From Thermocoleostomius sinensis A174 (GTDB lineage Bacteria > Cyanobacteriota > Cyanobacteriia > Elainellales > Elainellaceae), in assembly GCF_026802175.1 (NCBI RefSeq), contig NZ_CP113797.1, forward strand, positions 1,341,026 through 1,405,025: a DNA stretch of 64,000 nucleotides, in the 5' to 3' direction. A program made the position numbers and the translations under genes. The first letter of the stretch is position 1. Each line of letters opens with the position of its first letter. Below are positions 17,956 through 28,421 of this stretch, piece by piece. Under the pieces are notes generated by a model, which worked only from the letters and a program-made list of their open reading frames with translations, had not been told where the DNA came from and ran no database searches.

Positions 17956-18711
17956 ATGAGATGCTTTCAGAGTGAAGTAGAGGACAATAGACGTAGCTCG
18001 CTAGACTGTTACTTCTCATCTAGTCTCATGTCATCTTCAATTCCAATCTCCGATGGTTCTAGGCATTCAAACCTCCCCAGCCTACGGATCTTACTTGTCG
18101 AAGACGATCCGGTGATGCAGATGGGGTTAGAACACTTTCTTTCTGGTTATTCGGCTTTGCAAGTGATCGGGCAAGCCGCAGATGGTTATTCTGCGATCGA
18201 TGCGGCTCATGCGCTTCAACCAGATTTGATCATTATGGACATTGGGTTGCCGCAGCTAGATGGAATTGCTGCAACTCTGCAAATTAAGATGGCTCAACCC
18301 CAAGTGCGAATTTTGATGCTGACCTCTCACAAAACTGAGCGAGAGACGATCGCCGCTCTATCCAGTGGAGCGGATGCTTATTGCATCAAAGGCAGCGATC
18401 CCGAAACGCTATTAATGGCAATCAGTTGCATTCACGATGGCGGCAGTTACCTTGATCCACAAATAGCACGGCGCGTATTGAATCATCTCAAGCCGCCTGT
18501 TTCCAATCCCGCCCCCACTAATCTATCTAACCGAGAATTAGAAGTGCTGAAGTTAATTGTAGACGGATGCACCAATTCTGAGATTGCTGCGGTGCTTTAC
18601 CTCAGCCCCAGTACGGTAAAAGCCCACATTCGCAGCATTATGAACAAACTGGCTGTAGACGATCGGGTACAAGCGGCAGTGGTGGCATTGCGAGCGGGAT
18701 TGGTTCACTAG
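17956..18711 (+). CDS. NarL/FixJ-family response regulator
   Basis: 251 residues, or 227 if translation starts at the ATG at 18028, which may be preferable because the receiver begins at about residue 42. The receiver has the acidic pair in LLVEDDP, phosphoacceptor Asp95 in IIMDIGLPQLDG and the conserved Lys145 in YCIKGSD. The C-terminus is a LuxR-type helix-turn-helix (LSNRELEVLKLIVDGCTNSE, IAAVLYLSPSTVKAHIRSIMNKL). It should bind DNA as a phosphorylation-dependent dimer. No cognate kinase adjoins it. It diverges from psbI with about 150 bp between them. Confidence 0.93.
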   Translation: MRCFQSEVEDNRRSSLDCYFSSSLMSSSIPISDGSRHSNLPSLRILLVEDDPVMQMGLEHFLSGYSALQVIGQAADGYSAIDAAHALQPDLIIMDIGLPQLDGIAATLQIKMAQPQVRILMLTSHKTERETIAALSSGADAYCIKGSDPETLLMAISCIHDGGSYLDPQIARRVLNHLKPPVSNPAPTNLSNRELEVLKLIVDGCTNSEIAAVLYLSPSTVKAHIRSIMNKLAVDDRVQAAVVALRAGLVH

Positions 18712-18716
18712 TTGGT

Positions 18717-20363
18717 CTAAGATTTTTCAATTGTGGCAAAAGATTCATTGCCCAAGGGACTTGGCGTCCACCCTGTTAGGTTCGTGCGCTGTACCAACAG
18801 GGGTTCTGAATGTACCATCGGCAAGCGTACCGCTTCATCGTGCAAAATTCGATCGACTTCTGCATACATTTGTGCCCGTCGCGTTTCGTCTTCTTCGCTA
18901 CGAGCCTCGTCTAGTAATTGAAACACCCGATCGTTTTTCCAGTTGCCAATATCTGCGGTAGAACCGGGGCCAAAATGCGGATAGTAGAAATTATCGGGAT
19001 CGCCATAATCACCCCCCCACGCCAACATAAAGGCTTGATAACCCGGCGCTTTGTTGCGATCGGCTAGGTAGGCGGCCCAGTCTTTGGTATTGAGGCTGAC
19101 GCGAATACCAACCGCTGCCAAATCAGCCGCCCAAGCTTCGGCAATCGGTTTGGGGGTGGGAAACACAGTCCCGGTGATAGGAGAATACCACAACTCCAGG
19201 TCAAACCCATCAGGATAGCCCGCCTCGGCTAGCAGTTGCTTGGCTCGATCGGGGTTATATTCATAGTCCCTCAAGCTCTGGTCTTGATAAGCTTTCATTG
19301 AGGGAGGGGTGAAATGGGGGTCTGTCACTGCTAGCCCAGACCAGAAAGCATCCACCAAGGCTTGCTTGTTGATTGACATGGCGATTGCGTGCCGAACTTC
19401 CTTCTTAGAAAGGGGTTCATAACTCGGATTCAGCGCTAAGTAGCCCACATTAAACGAGGGACGCCGCCGTTCTTCTAAATTCGTGTCGCGATTAATTTCA
19501 CTCAGTTGTTCAGGCGAAAAGCTTTCGGCAAAGTCGATCGACCCGGTGCGCAGTTCTGCTAGCCGCGAGGAGCTTTCCTTAATGGTGCGGAAAATTAACT
19601 CATCGGTTTTAGGCAGGTCAGCTTGCCAATAGTCTGGATTGTTGGTCAGCACTACCCGATCGCCATTGCGCCACTCCACAAACTTGTAGGGACCTGTGCC
19701 AACGGCTCCTACGCTGGGCAACCCGTAATCGGCCCCAGCTTGTCGAATAGCAGCGGGACTAGAAAAGCCAAAGTACCCGGAGGCGATCGCCGCCGGAAAA
19801 GCGGCAAACGGTTGCTTCAGAATAAATTCAACAGTGTAATCGTCCACCACTCGCAAATCTTGCAGCAGGGATTCATCCGAGCCTTTAAACCCGCCGAATA
19901 ATTGTGGCCAAATTTCGTAAGTTTTGCCTGCCTCGCGGAAGCCCAACGGATCGTCCGGGTTCCACCAGCGATTGACATTGGCACGCACGGCTTCAGCATT
20001 AAAGTCTGTACCATCGTGAAACTTGACACCTTCTCGGAGCTTAAACGTCCACCTTAGCCGATCGTCAGAAACCGACCAGTCTGTGGCCAACGCCGGAATT
20101 AAAGTGGTCGTGCCAGGTTCAAAATCTAGCAGCCGATCGTAAAGCTGTTGCTGTACATATCCAGAATAGGCATCCGTCGCATTGCCAGATTCTAAAGTGA
20201 CAGGATCGCCCACCGCTCCAAAAACGAGAGTGTTGGTTCCGCTTCCGGCATTGGCAGAACCTGAGGACGTTGTAGCCGTCTGAGGGGTGCAATTAGAAAG
20301 GGTGAGCGTAAGCGCTGCTGTAAATATCACCAGAATCACCCACCAACGTTGCGATCGTCTCAT
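18717..20363 (-). CDS. ABC transporter substrate-binding lipoprotein, peptide/nickel (SBP family 5)
   Basis: 548 residues. A basic start is followed by a hydrophobic helix and lipobox LSNC, so Cys25 is lipidated. Family 5 signatures include WTFKLREGVKFHDGTDFNAE, VDDYTVEFILKQPFAAF, AVGTGPYKFVEWRNGD and the C-terminal VLHDEAVRLPMVHSEPLLVQ. Such proteins deliver oligopeptides, dipeptides or related solutes to a Dpp/Opp-type permease. No permease or ATPase gene is adjacent, so it must work with components encoded elsewhere. It is convergent with the response regulator, only 5 bp away. Confidence 0.92.
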   Translation of the reverse strand: MRRSQRWWVILVIFTAALTLTLSNCTPQTATTSSGSANAGSGTNTLVFGAVGDPVTLESGNATDAYSGYVQQQLYDRLLDFEPGTTTLIPALATDWSVSDDRLRWTFKLREGVKFHDGTDFNAEAVRANVNRWWNPDDPLGFREAGKTYEIWPQLFGGFKGSDESLLQDLRVVDDYTVEFILKQPFAAFPAAIASGYFGFSSPAAIRQAGADYGLPSVGAVGTGPYKFVEWRNGDRVVLTNNPDYWQADLPKTDELIFRTIKESSSRLAELRTGSIDFAESFSPEQLSEINRDTNLEERRRPSFNVGYLALNPSYEPLSKKEVRHAIAMSINKQALVDAFWSGLAVTDPHFTPPSMKAYQDQSLRDYEYNPDRAKQLLAEAGYPDGFDLELWYSPITGTVFPTPKPIAEAWAADLAAVGIRVSLNTKDWAAYLADRNKAPGYQAFMLAWGGDYGDPDNFYYPHFGPGSTADIGNWKNDRVFQLLDEARSEEDETRRAQMYAEVDRILHDEAVRLPMVHSEPLLVQRTNLTGWTPSPLGNESFATIEKS

Positions 20364-20598
20364 CTTCCACCGTCCTCAGAGCAGTAAGAAACACTATCAA
20401 TCAACCATCAACGAAATAGATTTAATTTTTAAGCAGAACGTTCTTTCAGGATAAAACAGGTACCAGCTTAATTTCAAAAAAACCATGCTCAGGGATTTGC
20501 TACAGTTTGGGTGAGCTTTCTCCTCTGCTTGCTTGTTGTGTTGATGATGAAGGTTGCCATCAACTCATTCGCACTAGTACAACATCAAGTGAACCCAC

Positions 20599-23370
20599 AT
20601 GTCATCTACCTCAGATTACGCTTGCGATTTTTTGAGACCTGAGCATCGACCGCTCGATGCCATTTTTGCACCCAACTCCGTTGCTGTTATCGGTGCTACA
20701 GAACGATCGAGGATCGGACGAAGTGTGTTGTGGAACCTGATCAGCAATGCCTTTAGTGGAACTGTTTATCCAGTTAGTCCAGACCATCCCAGTGTTTTGG
20801 GGATCAAGTCCTATCCCACCCTTGCCGATATTCCAGAGCCGATCGACTTAGCTGTAATTGCAACCTCAGCATCAACCGTGCCTGCAATCGTCGAACAATG
20901 TGGAGCGGCAGGGGTCAAAGGCGCGATTGTGCTTTCGGATGGGTTTCGGGAAACTGGTGCAGCAGGACTAGAACTGGAACGGCAAATTAGTGAACACTTG
21001 CAACGCCACTCCCTACGATTGATGGGGCCGAACTGTCTAGGTGCGATGAACCCAAGCATAGGCTTCAATGCCACCTTTGCCAATGCCATGGCACGTCCGG
21101 GCAATGTCGGCTTTATTAGCCAAAGTAGTGCAATCTGTTCTGCTATTTTAGATTGGAGTTTTCGCGAAAATGTCGGATTCAGCACCTTCGTATCAATTGG
21201 TACGATGCTGGATATAAGTTGGGGAGATTTAATCGATTATCTAGGCGACGACCCCAACACCCATAGCATTGTGATTTATATGGAAACGATCGGAGATGCC
21301 CGATCATTTCTGTCTGCGGCACGAGAGGTGGCCCTAACGAAACCCATTATTGTGCTGAAGGCAGGTCGTCCCGAGGCAACGGCACAGGCAGCTATGTCTT
21401 CTACCGGAGCATTAGTTAGCAGTGATGCTGTGTTGGATGCGGCCTTTCGTCGATGTGGAGTACTGCGGGTGAATTCCATCGCTGCACTGTTTGATATGGC
21501 AGAGGTACTGGCAAAACAACCTCGTCCCAAAGGTCCCCGCTTGACGATCGTTACCAATGCAGGCAGTCTAGGGGAACTGGCAGCAGATGCGTTGCTTGTC
21601 AATGGCGGAGAACTGGCTCCTTTGTCAGACGCTTCGATCGCCGCTCTCACTGCCTATTTACCTCCACTCTGGAGTCACCATAATCCGATTGATATTCTTG
21701 AAGATGCTGACCCCGATCGCTATCAGCAGACGATTCAAATTGCTGCCCAAGATCCAGAGAGCGATGGCTTGCTCGTGATTCTCACCCCTCAGATGATGAC
21801 TGAGCCGACACAAACAGCAGAACAAATAAAGACTTGGCTTGAACATCAAGTTAAACAAAACGGGGATCGCTCTAAACCAATTTTGGCGAGTTGGATGGGA
21901 GACTTTAGCGTCAATGCGGGTGAACTGTTGCTGAACCAAGCTCAGATTCCTACCTACCGCTTTCCCGATACGGCTGCCCGTGTGTTCAGCTACTTGTGGC
22001 AATTTAGCTACAATCTACGGGGGATCTATGAGACTCCTGTTCTAGTAGCAAGTTCAGAGGCGGAAATCCCCGATCGTGCTCTTGTTGACTCTATTATTAC
22101 TGCTGCAAGACAAGCCAACCAAACAATCCTCACAGAAACAGAATCCAAACAAATTTTGGCAGCGTATGGAATTCCAGTGCTTCCAACTTGTGTTGCTGCA
22201 ACCGTAACTGATGCAGTCAACTGTGCAGAGAAAATTGGATATCCAGTCGCTCTCAAACTATTCTCTAAAACCATCATTCAAAAAGTCGATGTTGGCAGTG
22301 TGCGACTGAATCTAGTTGATGCTGAAGCCGTACAACGAGCCTATCAAGCAATTAAGGATGCAGTCTCTCAAACGGTTGGAGCAGAGCATTTTCTGGGTGT
22401 AACGGTACAGCCAATGGTGAGGCCAAGGGGTTATGAGTTAATTGTTGGCAGTGGGCTTGATCCTCAATTTGGTTCGGTGATAGTGTTCGGGGCCGGTGGA
22501 CAGTTGGTAGAAGTATTTCAAGATCGAGCAATCGCCCTTCCTCCACTGAATTCCACCTTAGCCCGACGGCTGATGGAACAAACCCGCATCTACAAAGCCT
22601 TACAAGGAGTGCAAGGACAACCGATCGATCTAGCAGCACTGGAGCAACTGTTGGTACGATTTAGCCAACTAGTGGCAGAGCAGCGCTGGATCAAAGCGAT
22701 CGATATCAATCCACTCCTAGCACCGTTTGTAGGAGCAACTACTCCCTCTTCCTTGATAGCATTGGATGCTTGCATTGTTTTGCACGATGCGACCCTTGAC
22801 GAAAATCAGCTACCAACGCTGGCGATTCGACCCTATCCCACTCAATATGTTAGTTCTTGGACATTACGGGATGGTAGGACAGTCACCGTTCGCCCCATTC
22901 GCCCTGAAGATGAGCCACTGATTATTCGGTTTCATCAATCTCTATCGGAACAGAGCGTGTATTTCCGTTATTTTCACTTGATTAAACTAAGCCAACGCAT
23001 TGCCCACGAACGCCTAACCCGTATCTGTTTTATTGATTACGATCGCGAGATGGCCCTAGTCGCAGATTATCAAAATCCTGAAACAGGAATTCATGACATT
23101 TTGGGTGTTGCCCGGCTGAGCAAACTGCGGACCACTGATGAAGCAGAATTTGCGCTACTGGTTAGCGATCGAGCACAAGGGCAAGGATTGGGAACTGAAT
23201 TGCTCCGTCGATTACTGCAAATTGGACTGAATGAACGCATCAAGCGAATTACAGCCGAGATTTTATTTGAAAATATTGGAATGCAACGAGTATGTGAAAA
23301 ACTGGGGTTTGAGATTGCTCGTACAGCAGATGCCTCCATTGTGAAAGCCGCCATTGTTCTAGCAGACTAA
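20599..23370 (+). CDS. NDP-forming acyl-CoA synthetase/GNAT fusion (Pat-like protein acetyltransferase)
   Basis: 923 residues. In order: CoA-binding domain (about 15-140, [20 protein letters not shown]), succinyl-CoA-ligase-like domains (about 150-470), ATP-grasp domain (about 495-720, [21 protein letters not shown] and [10 protein letters not shown]), and a C-terminal GNAT domain (about 755-923, [19 protein letters not shown] is the acetyl-CoA loop). Active ADP-forming synthetases have SHTG with a catalytic His; here it is SSTG, with Ser268 in the His position. The Salmonella Pat lysine acetyltransferase also lacks this His, so this protein is more likely an acetyltransferase with a regulatory synthetase-like domain than a working ligase. 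ATG start. The 3' end overlaps the convergent gvpN by 4 bp. Confidence 0.9.
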   Translation: MSSTSDYACDFLRPEHRPLDAIFAPNSVAVIGATERSRIGRSVLWNLISNAFSGTVYPVSPDHPSVLGIKSYPTLADIPEPIDLAVIATSASTVPAIVEQCGAAGVKGAIVLSDGFRETGAAGLELERQISEHLQRHSLRLMGPNCLGAMNPSIGFNATFANAMARPGNVGFISQSSAICSAILDWSFRENVGFSTFVSIGTMLDISWGDLIDYLGDDPNTHSIVIYMETIGDARSFLSAAREVALTKPIIVLKAGRPEATAQAAMSSTGALVSSDAVLDAAFRRCGVLRVNSIAALFDMAEVLAKQPRPKGPRLTIVTNAGSLGELAADALLVNGGELAPLSDASIAALTAYLPPLWSHHNPIDILEDADPDRYQQTIQIAAQDPESDGLLVILTPQMMTEPTQTAEQIKTWLEHQVKQNGDRSKPILASWMGDFSVNAGELLLNQAQIPTYRFPDTAARVFSYLWQFSYNLRGIYETPVLVASSEAEIPDRALVDSIITAARQANQTILTETESKQILAAYGIPVLPTCVAATVTDAVNCAEKIGYPVALKLFSKTIIQKVDVGSVRLNLVDAEAVQRAYQAIKDAVSQTVGAEHFLGVTVQPMVRPRGYELIVGSGLDPQFGSVIVFGAGGQLVEVFQDRAIALPPLNSTLARRLMEQTRIYKALQGVQGQPIDLAALEQLLVRFSQLVAEQRWIKAIDINPLLAPFVGATTPSSLIALDACIVLHDATLDENQLPTLAIRPYPTQYVSSWTLRDGRTVTVRPIRPEDEPLIIRFHQSLSEQSVYFRYFHLIKLSQRIAHERLTRICFIDYDREMALVADYQNPETGIHDILGVARLSKLRTTDEAEFALLVSDRAQGQGLGTELLRRLLQIGLNERIKRITAEILFENIGMQRVCEKLGFEIARTADASIVKAAIVLAD

Positions 23371-24707
23371 TCGATTGAAGGTTCTACCAATTTAGGTTCC
23401 ACCAATTTATAGATCCGATCGTGCTGGATCACCTTCTTTTCGCGCAGCAGTGTCTTTAAAGCCGCAATTAATTCGATTCGACTTAATTCTAAGTCTTGTT
23501 CAATTTCTAGTAACCGGGCACCTTCTGTTTCTTGCAAATAGTTGATGATATGTCGATCGATTGCTATTTGTGGTTCGAGAGATTTTAATTCATTGCTTTT
23601 TACTGTGTTTTCTACTTGTTTTGTTTCTTCTACTTCTAGTGTTTCTAAATCTATTTCAAATTCATTCGCTTGGTTATTGATTGAGTTTAAGCTATAGAAA
23701 ACAGAAGAAACTGAATATGTCTCGGATGGATTTACATTTCTTGTAGAGCAATTGGTAAAATTGTCTGCAAACTGTTGAAGTGTATTCACTGATTCAGGTT
23801 GGTAGCGTGATTCATCATAGAATTCCAATTGAGCAAACAAAGTCTGAAGCACCTGCATGCCATCATCCATCATCAACGAACTCCTGGATAACAAGACATC
23901 TTGGCAAAGTTCTTGAAAATCTTCGTTGTTGGGTGCTACGCGAATGTGATGATCACAGCAAATTGTCGCGAGCATCAGTGCCGATCGCAGACCTGATGTT
24001 TTTTCAGCCTGAGTTTGATCACGAAACGCTCCAACAAGCTGAACAATGGTCGCAGCATCCGCTTGACTGATCGCCGTTTTACGCATCAAGATTTCAGTTT
24101 GTGTGAACACATCTGGCTCTGGAACATTAATTGTAATCATGCGATCGAGCAGCGCATTTTGAGCAGCATGGACACCGCAATATTCTTCCGGATTGGATGT
24201 GAAAATAGCGCGAAACTCAGGATGAACTCGGATATATTCCTGCCGGTGGCGATGAGGCGGCAAAACTAACAGCTTTTCCTCGAGAACTGATAACAGGACA
24301 TTGTTACCCTCTGGACGCGATCGATTGAATTCATCATAGACCAAGGTTAATCCTTCTTTGCAAGCCAGGGTTAACCGCGCATCGACCCACGCTTGCTGCA
24401 ATTCATCTTCCACCTTGATGACGCTGTGAATAAAATTGTCCACCACCTTTTTTCGCGTAAAACCAGATTGCGTGCCAACTAAATCCGATGACTTCACTTC
24501 ATCATCGCCAAATACTACTACAATGGGGCGAGCTAATAGGTTCGCTAAATGAATCGCCAATGTCGTTTTGCCAGTACCAGCCGGGCCACGTAAATGCACA
24601 GCATATCCCGATCGCAAATAACGAAGTGCGCGCAAAACAAGGCGCTGAATAGATGGGGTATCCACAAATTGGTACGGGCTAGCGTGAAGAACAGTTGTCA
24701 CAACCAC
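23367..24707 (-). CDS. gvpN: Gas vesicle protein GvpN (MoxR-like AAA ATPase)
   Basis: 446 residues. The AAA+ core has Walker [10 protein letters not shown] (41-49), the GvpN block [20 protein letters not shown], and Walker [21 protein letters not shown] with the adjacent arginine region. GvpN helps gas vesicle growth, probably as an ATPase remodelling assembly. The final 140 residues are a poorly conserved extension that includes a short winged-helix-like segment ([28 protein letters not shown]), so the protein is longer than usual. It lies 54 bp after gvpC on the same strand. No gvpA, J, K or L is found in the window. Confidence 0.9.
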   Translation of the reverse strand: MVVTTVLHASPYQFVDTPSIQRLVLRALRYLRSGYAVHLRGPAGTGKTTLAIHLANLLARPIVVVFGDDEVKSSDLVGTQSGFTRKKVVDNFIHSVIKVEDELQQAWVDARLTLACKEGLTLVYDEFNRSRPEGNNVLLSVLEEKLLVLPPHRHRQEYIRVHPEFRAIFTSNPEEYCGVHAAQNALLDRMITINVPEPDVFTQTEILMRKTAISQADAATIVQLVGAFRDQTQAEKTSGLRSALMLATICCDHHIRVAPNNEDFQELCQDVLLSRSSLMMDDGMQVLQTLFAQLEFYDESRYQPESVNTLQQFADNFTNCSTRNVNPSETYSVSSVFYSLNSINNQANEFEIDLETLEVEETKQVENTVKSNELKSLEPQIAIDRHIINYLQETEGARLLEIEQDLELSRIELIAALKTLLREKKVIQHDRIYKLVEPKLVEPSID

Positions 24708-24761
24708 CTCATTAAAACTGCGTGAGAAACTAGCGCGAAGAAATAACTGCTTGACGGGACT

Positions 24762-25214
24762 TCAGCTTGCAGACGTTGAGCGACCCCATACAGTCATCGA
24801 TAATTGCAATCGAAACTGCTGCAATTCGACTCGAAACTCAGCGAAGTCCTGAAAGAGTGTTTGCATGACTGCGGTTCGGACTGCTCGGCTTTGCGCCAAT
24901 TTTTGCTGCAATTCTTCTGTCTGAATTTGTCGCACCAGTGAAATATCGGTCAAATAATTCTGCATCTCCTGTCGCCGTACTTTGACTTCAGTCAATCGAG
25001 CAACGTGGGCCTGCTGAGCAACGTATTGACGATGATAATGATGGCGAGCTAACGTTTGCCGCAAGGATTGTCGTTGACGTTGCTGCTGGAGAGCAGTAAC
25101 TTGACGCATTTCACGATAGCGTGTCAACAATTGACAAACCTCCTGTTTTCGCTGTGTGAGCGCCTGTTTTCGCTGTTGGTGTTGCTGTTGCCAGGAATCG
25201 TTAAGAGATGGCAT
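24762..25214 (-). CDS. gvpC: GvpC-like gas vesicle outer-surface protein
   Basis: 150 residues, Gln/Arg-rich and almost wholly helical, with imperfect helical repeats (RQQRQRQSLRQTLARHHY) and a C-terminus (FAEFRVELQQFRLQL) resembling the last GvpC repeat (KESLLKFRQDLFVSIFG in known GvpC). GvpC wraps and stiffens the gas vesicle shell. Supporting context is its position directly before gvpN, the standard gvpA-gvpC-gvpN order. It is shorter and more basic than the five-repeat Anabaena GvpC, so assignment leans on context. Confidence 0.65.
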   Translation of the reverse strand: MPSLNDSWQQQHQQRKQALTQRKQEVCQLLTRYREMRQVTALQQQRQRQSLRQTLARHHYHRQYVAQQAHVARLTEVKVRRQEMQNYLTDISLVRQIQTEELQQKLAQSRAVRTAVMQTLFQDFAEFRVELQQFRLQLSMTVWGRSTSAS

Positions 25215-25610
25215 AAGGATTAAAGATAAATAAGAAAAAATACTGGTTTAAGAAGAATGTGCAATCACTTTTGCTTGCTTATCCAAGCTAAAGGAAGGTC
25301 GCTAAGAACGAACGTGTTATAAATACGGAAACCTCATGGTTCCGAATTAGGACGATCGTAAGAATACTTAGGAATGCTGATGCTATGTCACTGATGCTAT
25401 ATGGAAATGCTCTGTAGAGTGCTCTATAGCCTACTGGTGTGAAGCATGAACGTAGGGCAGGCACCCATAGAGCTATAAATAGAAACCTTACGTGTAAGTG
25501 TATCTTGAAGTAGAGAGTAGGGACTTGGTGATCTATATTGCATCCTCTTACCAAGCATTCCAGTAATGGCAATCAGAGTCACCAGTTGCCACCACTAGTT
25601 ATTCATAAAA
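25215..25610. other. Intergenic stretch where gvpA would be expected
   Basis: 396 bp between gvpC and tRNA-Asp. In a normal gas vesicle operon gvpA lies upstream of gvpC, but neither strand here encodes the conserved GvpA core. Only short imperfect repeats such as tgctgatgctatgtcactgatgctat near 25377-25402 are visible. It presumably holds the gvpC promoter. Confidence 0.5.
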
Positions 25611-25684
25611 CGGGACCGACGGGGCTCGAACCCGCAACTTCCGCCGTGACAGGGCGGTGCTCTAACCAATTGAACTACGGTCCC
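25611..25684 (-). tRNA. tRNA-Asp (GTC)
   Basis: On the minus strand the acceptor stem GGGACCG/CGGTCCC, D-arm, anticodon stem-loop CCGCC-CTGTCAC-GGCGG and T-arm GCGGG-TTCGAGC-CCCGT all form. The anticodon is GTC, reading aspartate codons. The discriminator is G and CCA is not encoded. Length is 74 nt. Confidence 0.97.
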
Positions 25685-25793
25685 TTGTACGTTGCGTTTT
25701 TGGCGCGATCTTCATTATGCTCAATCAAAACAAATTTGTCAAACTTTTTTGAGTTAATTTCTACCCATTCTTCATAATTTTCTGGGGTGTTGA

Positions 25794-28256
25794 GTGGAGA
25801 TCCCTATCAAAAGAATGATATCGTTTGAAAATGCCCAGGGTAGTATGGGTGGAACCATGCACATCCTTGAACCTCCATCCGATCAACCCCTTTCCCCCAA
25901 ACACGCTTTTCAGATCCGAGCACTGCTCCAAGAGATTGCTCAAGAGATCGGAGCCAGGGTTCTAACTGAAGATTTGTTGCCGCTGACCGCTTCTACTGTG
26001 GCAACAAATCTTGGCGCAGATCAATTTGATCAATTTATAGTGGTGGCATCAAAATCCTTTAGTGCGATGCTTCAAAGTCGATTCCTTGCCTCCGAACCAT
26101 CGGAGCCGACATCACAGTCAACATCAAGAACAAAAGCCACTCGATCGACTGGAGAAACGCCACAACCTTCCTGTCCAACCTGTCGGATTAGGCTCTCCTT
26201 TGATGCGTCTGAAATCACAGACTTTCTCGATCGCCTCTGTGCGCTATCTTTCTCTACATCTGCCTTATGTCAAGCTATTGAGCAGGCACGGGCGGTGCTG
26301 TGCCCCAGTAATGATCCACAGTGGCAAAACCAGTTTACCCTACGCTTGATTGCTCGACTGACGCAAACAGCCCCTGGCACGACTCCTGAGGCTTCTTCCA
26401 CGCTCCAATCGCTTCCAATCGGAACAGTATTGCAGCAACAAATTCAGCAGGAGCGGTTGCTGAACCAAGTAACCACCCAAATTCGTCAAAGTTTGGAACT
26501 ACCGGTAATTTTGCAAACGGCTGTTGAACAGGTGCGGCAGGTGTTGCGGGTCGATCGCCTGGTGATTTATCGCTTTGCGTCAGACCAATCTAGTACTGAT
26601 CTGTTTCAAGACATCATGTCTGCTGGCGTTACCACCGAGGACAATCGCCTAGATCAAGGAAGAGTCATCTATGAGGCAAGGGTATCACCTGAGATTCCAT
26701 CGGTACTCAATTTTTCGGAAGCCCACTGTTTTGCGCGATCGAATCAGCCAGGTCTATCATCGGATCGGAAGCGAGCCATCGTGATTGAAGATGTTCACGC
26801 GAAATACGCAGCGATTCCCTGTCTGCTCAACTTCTTAGAGCAGGCCAGAATTCGATCAAAGCTCGTGGTGCCAATTTTGATTCGCGATCACCTCTGGGGA
26901 CTATTAATTGCTCATCAATGTGACCACCCAAGACGCTGGCAGGACAGCGAACAGCGATTTTTACATCAAATTGCCGAGCACTTGGCGATCGCCATTAGTC
27001 AGGCTCAACTGTATGCCGAACTTCAGCAGCAAAAACGGACTTTAGAGCAGCGTGTCATCAAGCGCACACAAGAGTTGCACGATGTGATGCAGTCGGCTCA
27101 GTCGGCTAATCGGGCCAAGAGCGAATTTTTAGCGGCTGTTAGCCATGAGCTACGCACTCCGCTGACTTGTATTATTGGCATGTCAGCAACGCTGCAACGC
27201 TGGACGCACGGCATACTGAATGAACGACAGCAACATTTTCTGCAAACTATCCACGATAGCGGTGAGTATTTGTTGGCGTTGATTAACGATATCTTGGATC
27301 TGTCGCAGGTAGAGGCGGGCAAAATGCTGCTGAGCCTCAGCGAGTTTTCCCTATCACGACTGTCACAACAGTCCTTGAAAGCGTTTGAGGGACAAGCAAC
27401 CCTGAATGAGGTAGCATTGGAAGTCGATTTGAGAATTCCACCACAATACGATCGCTTTGTTGCCGATCCACGCCGACTTCAGCAGATTCTCTTCAATTTG
27501 CTAGATAATGCCATCAAATTTACGCCTGCAGGGGGACAGGTGACATTGCGCGTATTTGCTGAGGAAAATCTGGCCACTTTTCAAGTGAAAGATCAGGGCA
27601 TTGGCATTCCTGAAGAGCAGTTGCCGCTGTTGTTTCAAAAATTCCGTCAGCTTAATGCGGGATATCAGCGCCAGTATCGCGGCACGGGGTTGGGGCTGGC
27701 GTTAACTAAGCAATTAGTGGAGCTACACGGCGGTTGGATTGATGTCGAATCAACCGTTGGCATTGGTTCGGTGTTTACGGTTCGGTTGCCAATTCAGGTC
27801 CTTCCGGGTAAGGGTTCTGCATTGAAAACCCGCAGCGCCTCAATTGCCAATCCTGCACGGGGGCGAATTGTGTTAATTGAGCACGATGAAGACAATGCCG
27901 ATTTGGTCTGTGATGTGCTGACAGCCGCTGGCTATCAAATTGTGTGGATGTTGGAAGGTTCGACGGTGATCAACCAAATCGAGGTGCTGCAACCGATCGC
28001 TGTAATCATGAATTTTCAGCTTCCCGATATTGATGGACAACACTTGATTCAACAATTGCGCCAAAATCCAATGACAAAGCACCTCAAAATCATTGTGCTA
28101 ACGCCGATCGAGTTGGAACAGCAGGAAGTTGAACCCATTGTTGGAGTAGATGGCTGTCTTACACAACCGCTGCGTCCTAACTTGTTACTACAAACGGTTA
28201 TGCTATTGACTGATTTGAAAAGCCCCTCGCCTACTTTGGGAGAGGGGTTGGAGTAA
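25794..28256 (+). CDS. Hybrid sensor histidine kinase with CBCR-like GAF and degenerate receiver
   Basis: 820 residues from GTG at 25794; ATG codons at 25815 and 25839 are alternatives. An unknown N-terminal region (1-215) comes first. A GAF domain follows at about 220-410, of the phytochrome/cyanobacteriochrome type (VDRLVIYRF, KLVVPILIRDHLWGLLIAHQ), with Cys343 at the usual bilin-Cys position but followed by Leu, not His. Then come HisKA with His451 in SHELRTPL, HATPase with N, G1 and G2 boxes (DNAIKFTPAGGQ, DQGIGIPEEQ, GTGLGLALTKQ), and a receiver at about 690-805. The receiver has Asn740 where the phosphoacceptor Asp should be (IMNFQLPD) and Gln in place of the conserved Lys (LTQPLRP). 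The last residues (SPSPTLGEGLE) and the stop come from a dispersed repeat. Probably soluble; no membrane helices. Confidence 0.92.
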   Translation: MEIPIKRMISFENAQGSMGGTMHILEPPSDQPLSPKHAFQIRALLQEIAQEIGARVLTEDLLPLTASTVATNLGADQFDQFIVVASKSFSAMLQSRFLASEPSEPTSQSTSRTKATRSTGETPQPSCPTCRIRLSFDASEITDFLDRLCALSFSTSALCQAIEQARAVLCPSNDPQWQNQFTLRLIARLTQTAPGTTPEASSTLQSLPIGTVLQQQIQQERLLNQVTTQIRQSLELPVILQTAVEQVRQVLRVDRLVIYRFASDQSSTDLFQDIMSAGVTTEDNRLDQGRVIYEARVSPEIPSVLNFSEAHCFARSNQPGLSSDRKRAIVIEDVHAKYAAIPCLLNFLEQARIRSKLVVPILIRDHLWGLLIAHQCDHPRRWQDSEQRFLHQIAEHLAIAISQAQLYAELQQQKRTLEQRVIKRTQELHDVMQSAQSANRAKSEFLAAVSHELRTPLTCIIGMSATLQRWTHGILNERQQHFLQTIHDSGEYLLALINDILDLSQVEAGKMLLSLSEFSLSRLSQQSLKAFEGQATLNEVALEVDLRIPPQYDRFVADPRRLQQILFNLLDNAIKFTPAGGQVTLRVFAEENLATFQVKDQGIGIPEEQLPLLFQKFRQLNAGYQRQYRGTGLGLALTKQLVELHGGWIDVESTVGIGSVFTVRLPIQVLPGKGSALKTRSASIANPARGRIVLIEHDEDNADLVCDVLTAAGYQIVWMLEGSTVINQIEVLQPIAVIMNFQLPDIDGQHLIQQLRQNPMTKHLKIIVLTPIELEQQEVEPIVGVDGCLTQPLRPNLLLQTVMLLTDLKSPSPTLGEGLE
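28223..28247. repeat. Dispersed GC-rich repeat at the kinase 3' end
   Basis: CCCCTC and GAGGGG arms flank an 13-nt centre. The repeat supplies the last codons and, just beyond, the stop codon of the kinase. It is related to the repeat in the methylase remnant. The following 165 bp to the RRM gene show no other feature. Confidence 0.5.
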
Positions 28257-28421
28257 GGGCGGGTGAGAATAGAGTGCGAGGGCTATCAGTCGAGCCGCAC
28301 CTCCACCAATGGCTTCAGCCAATAGTAAGGGCGGGCAGAGTTACTCGCCCATCCTCACTACTTGTTCCAAACCTTAATCGAAAATGATTGGGAGGTGGTT
28401 CTGCAAGGAACGACCGCAGGC

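Noticed and set aside
25288-25572. A 94-codon leftward frame in the gvpC-tRNA gap
   Set aside because: Composition is not protein-like, there is no ribosome site, and it does not match GvpA.
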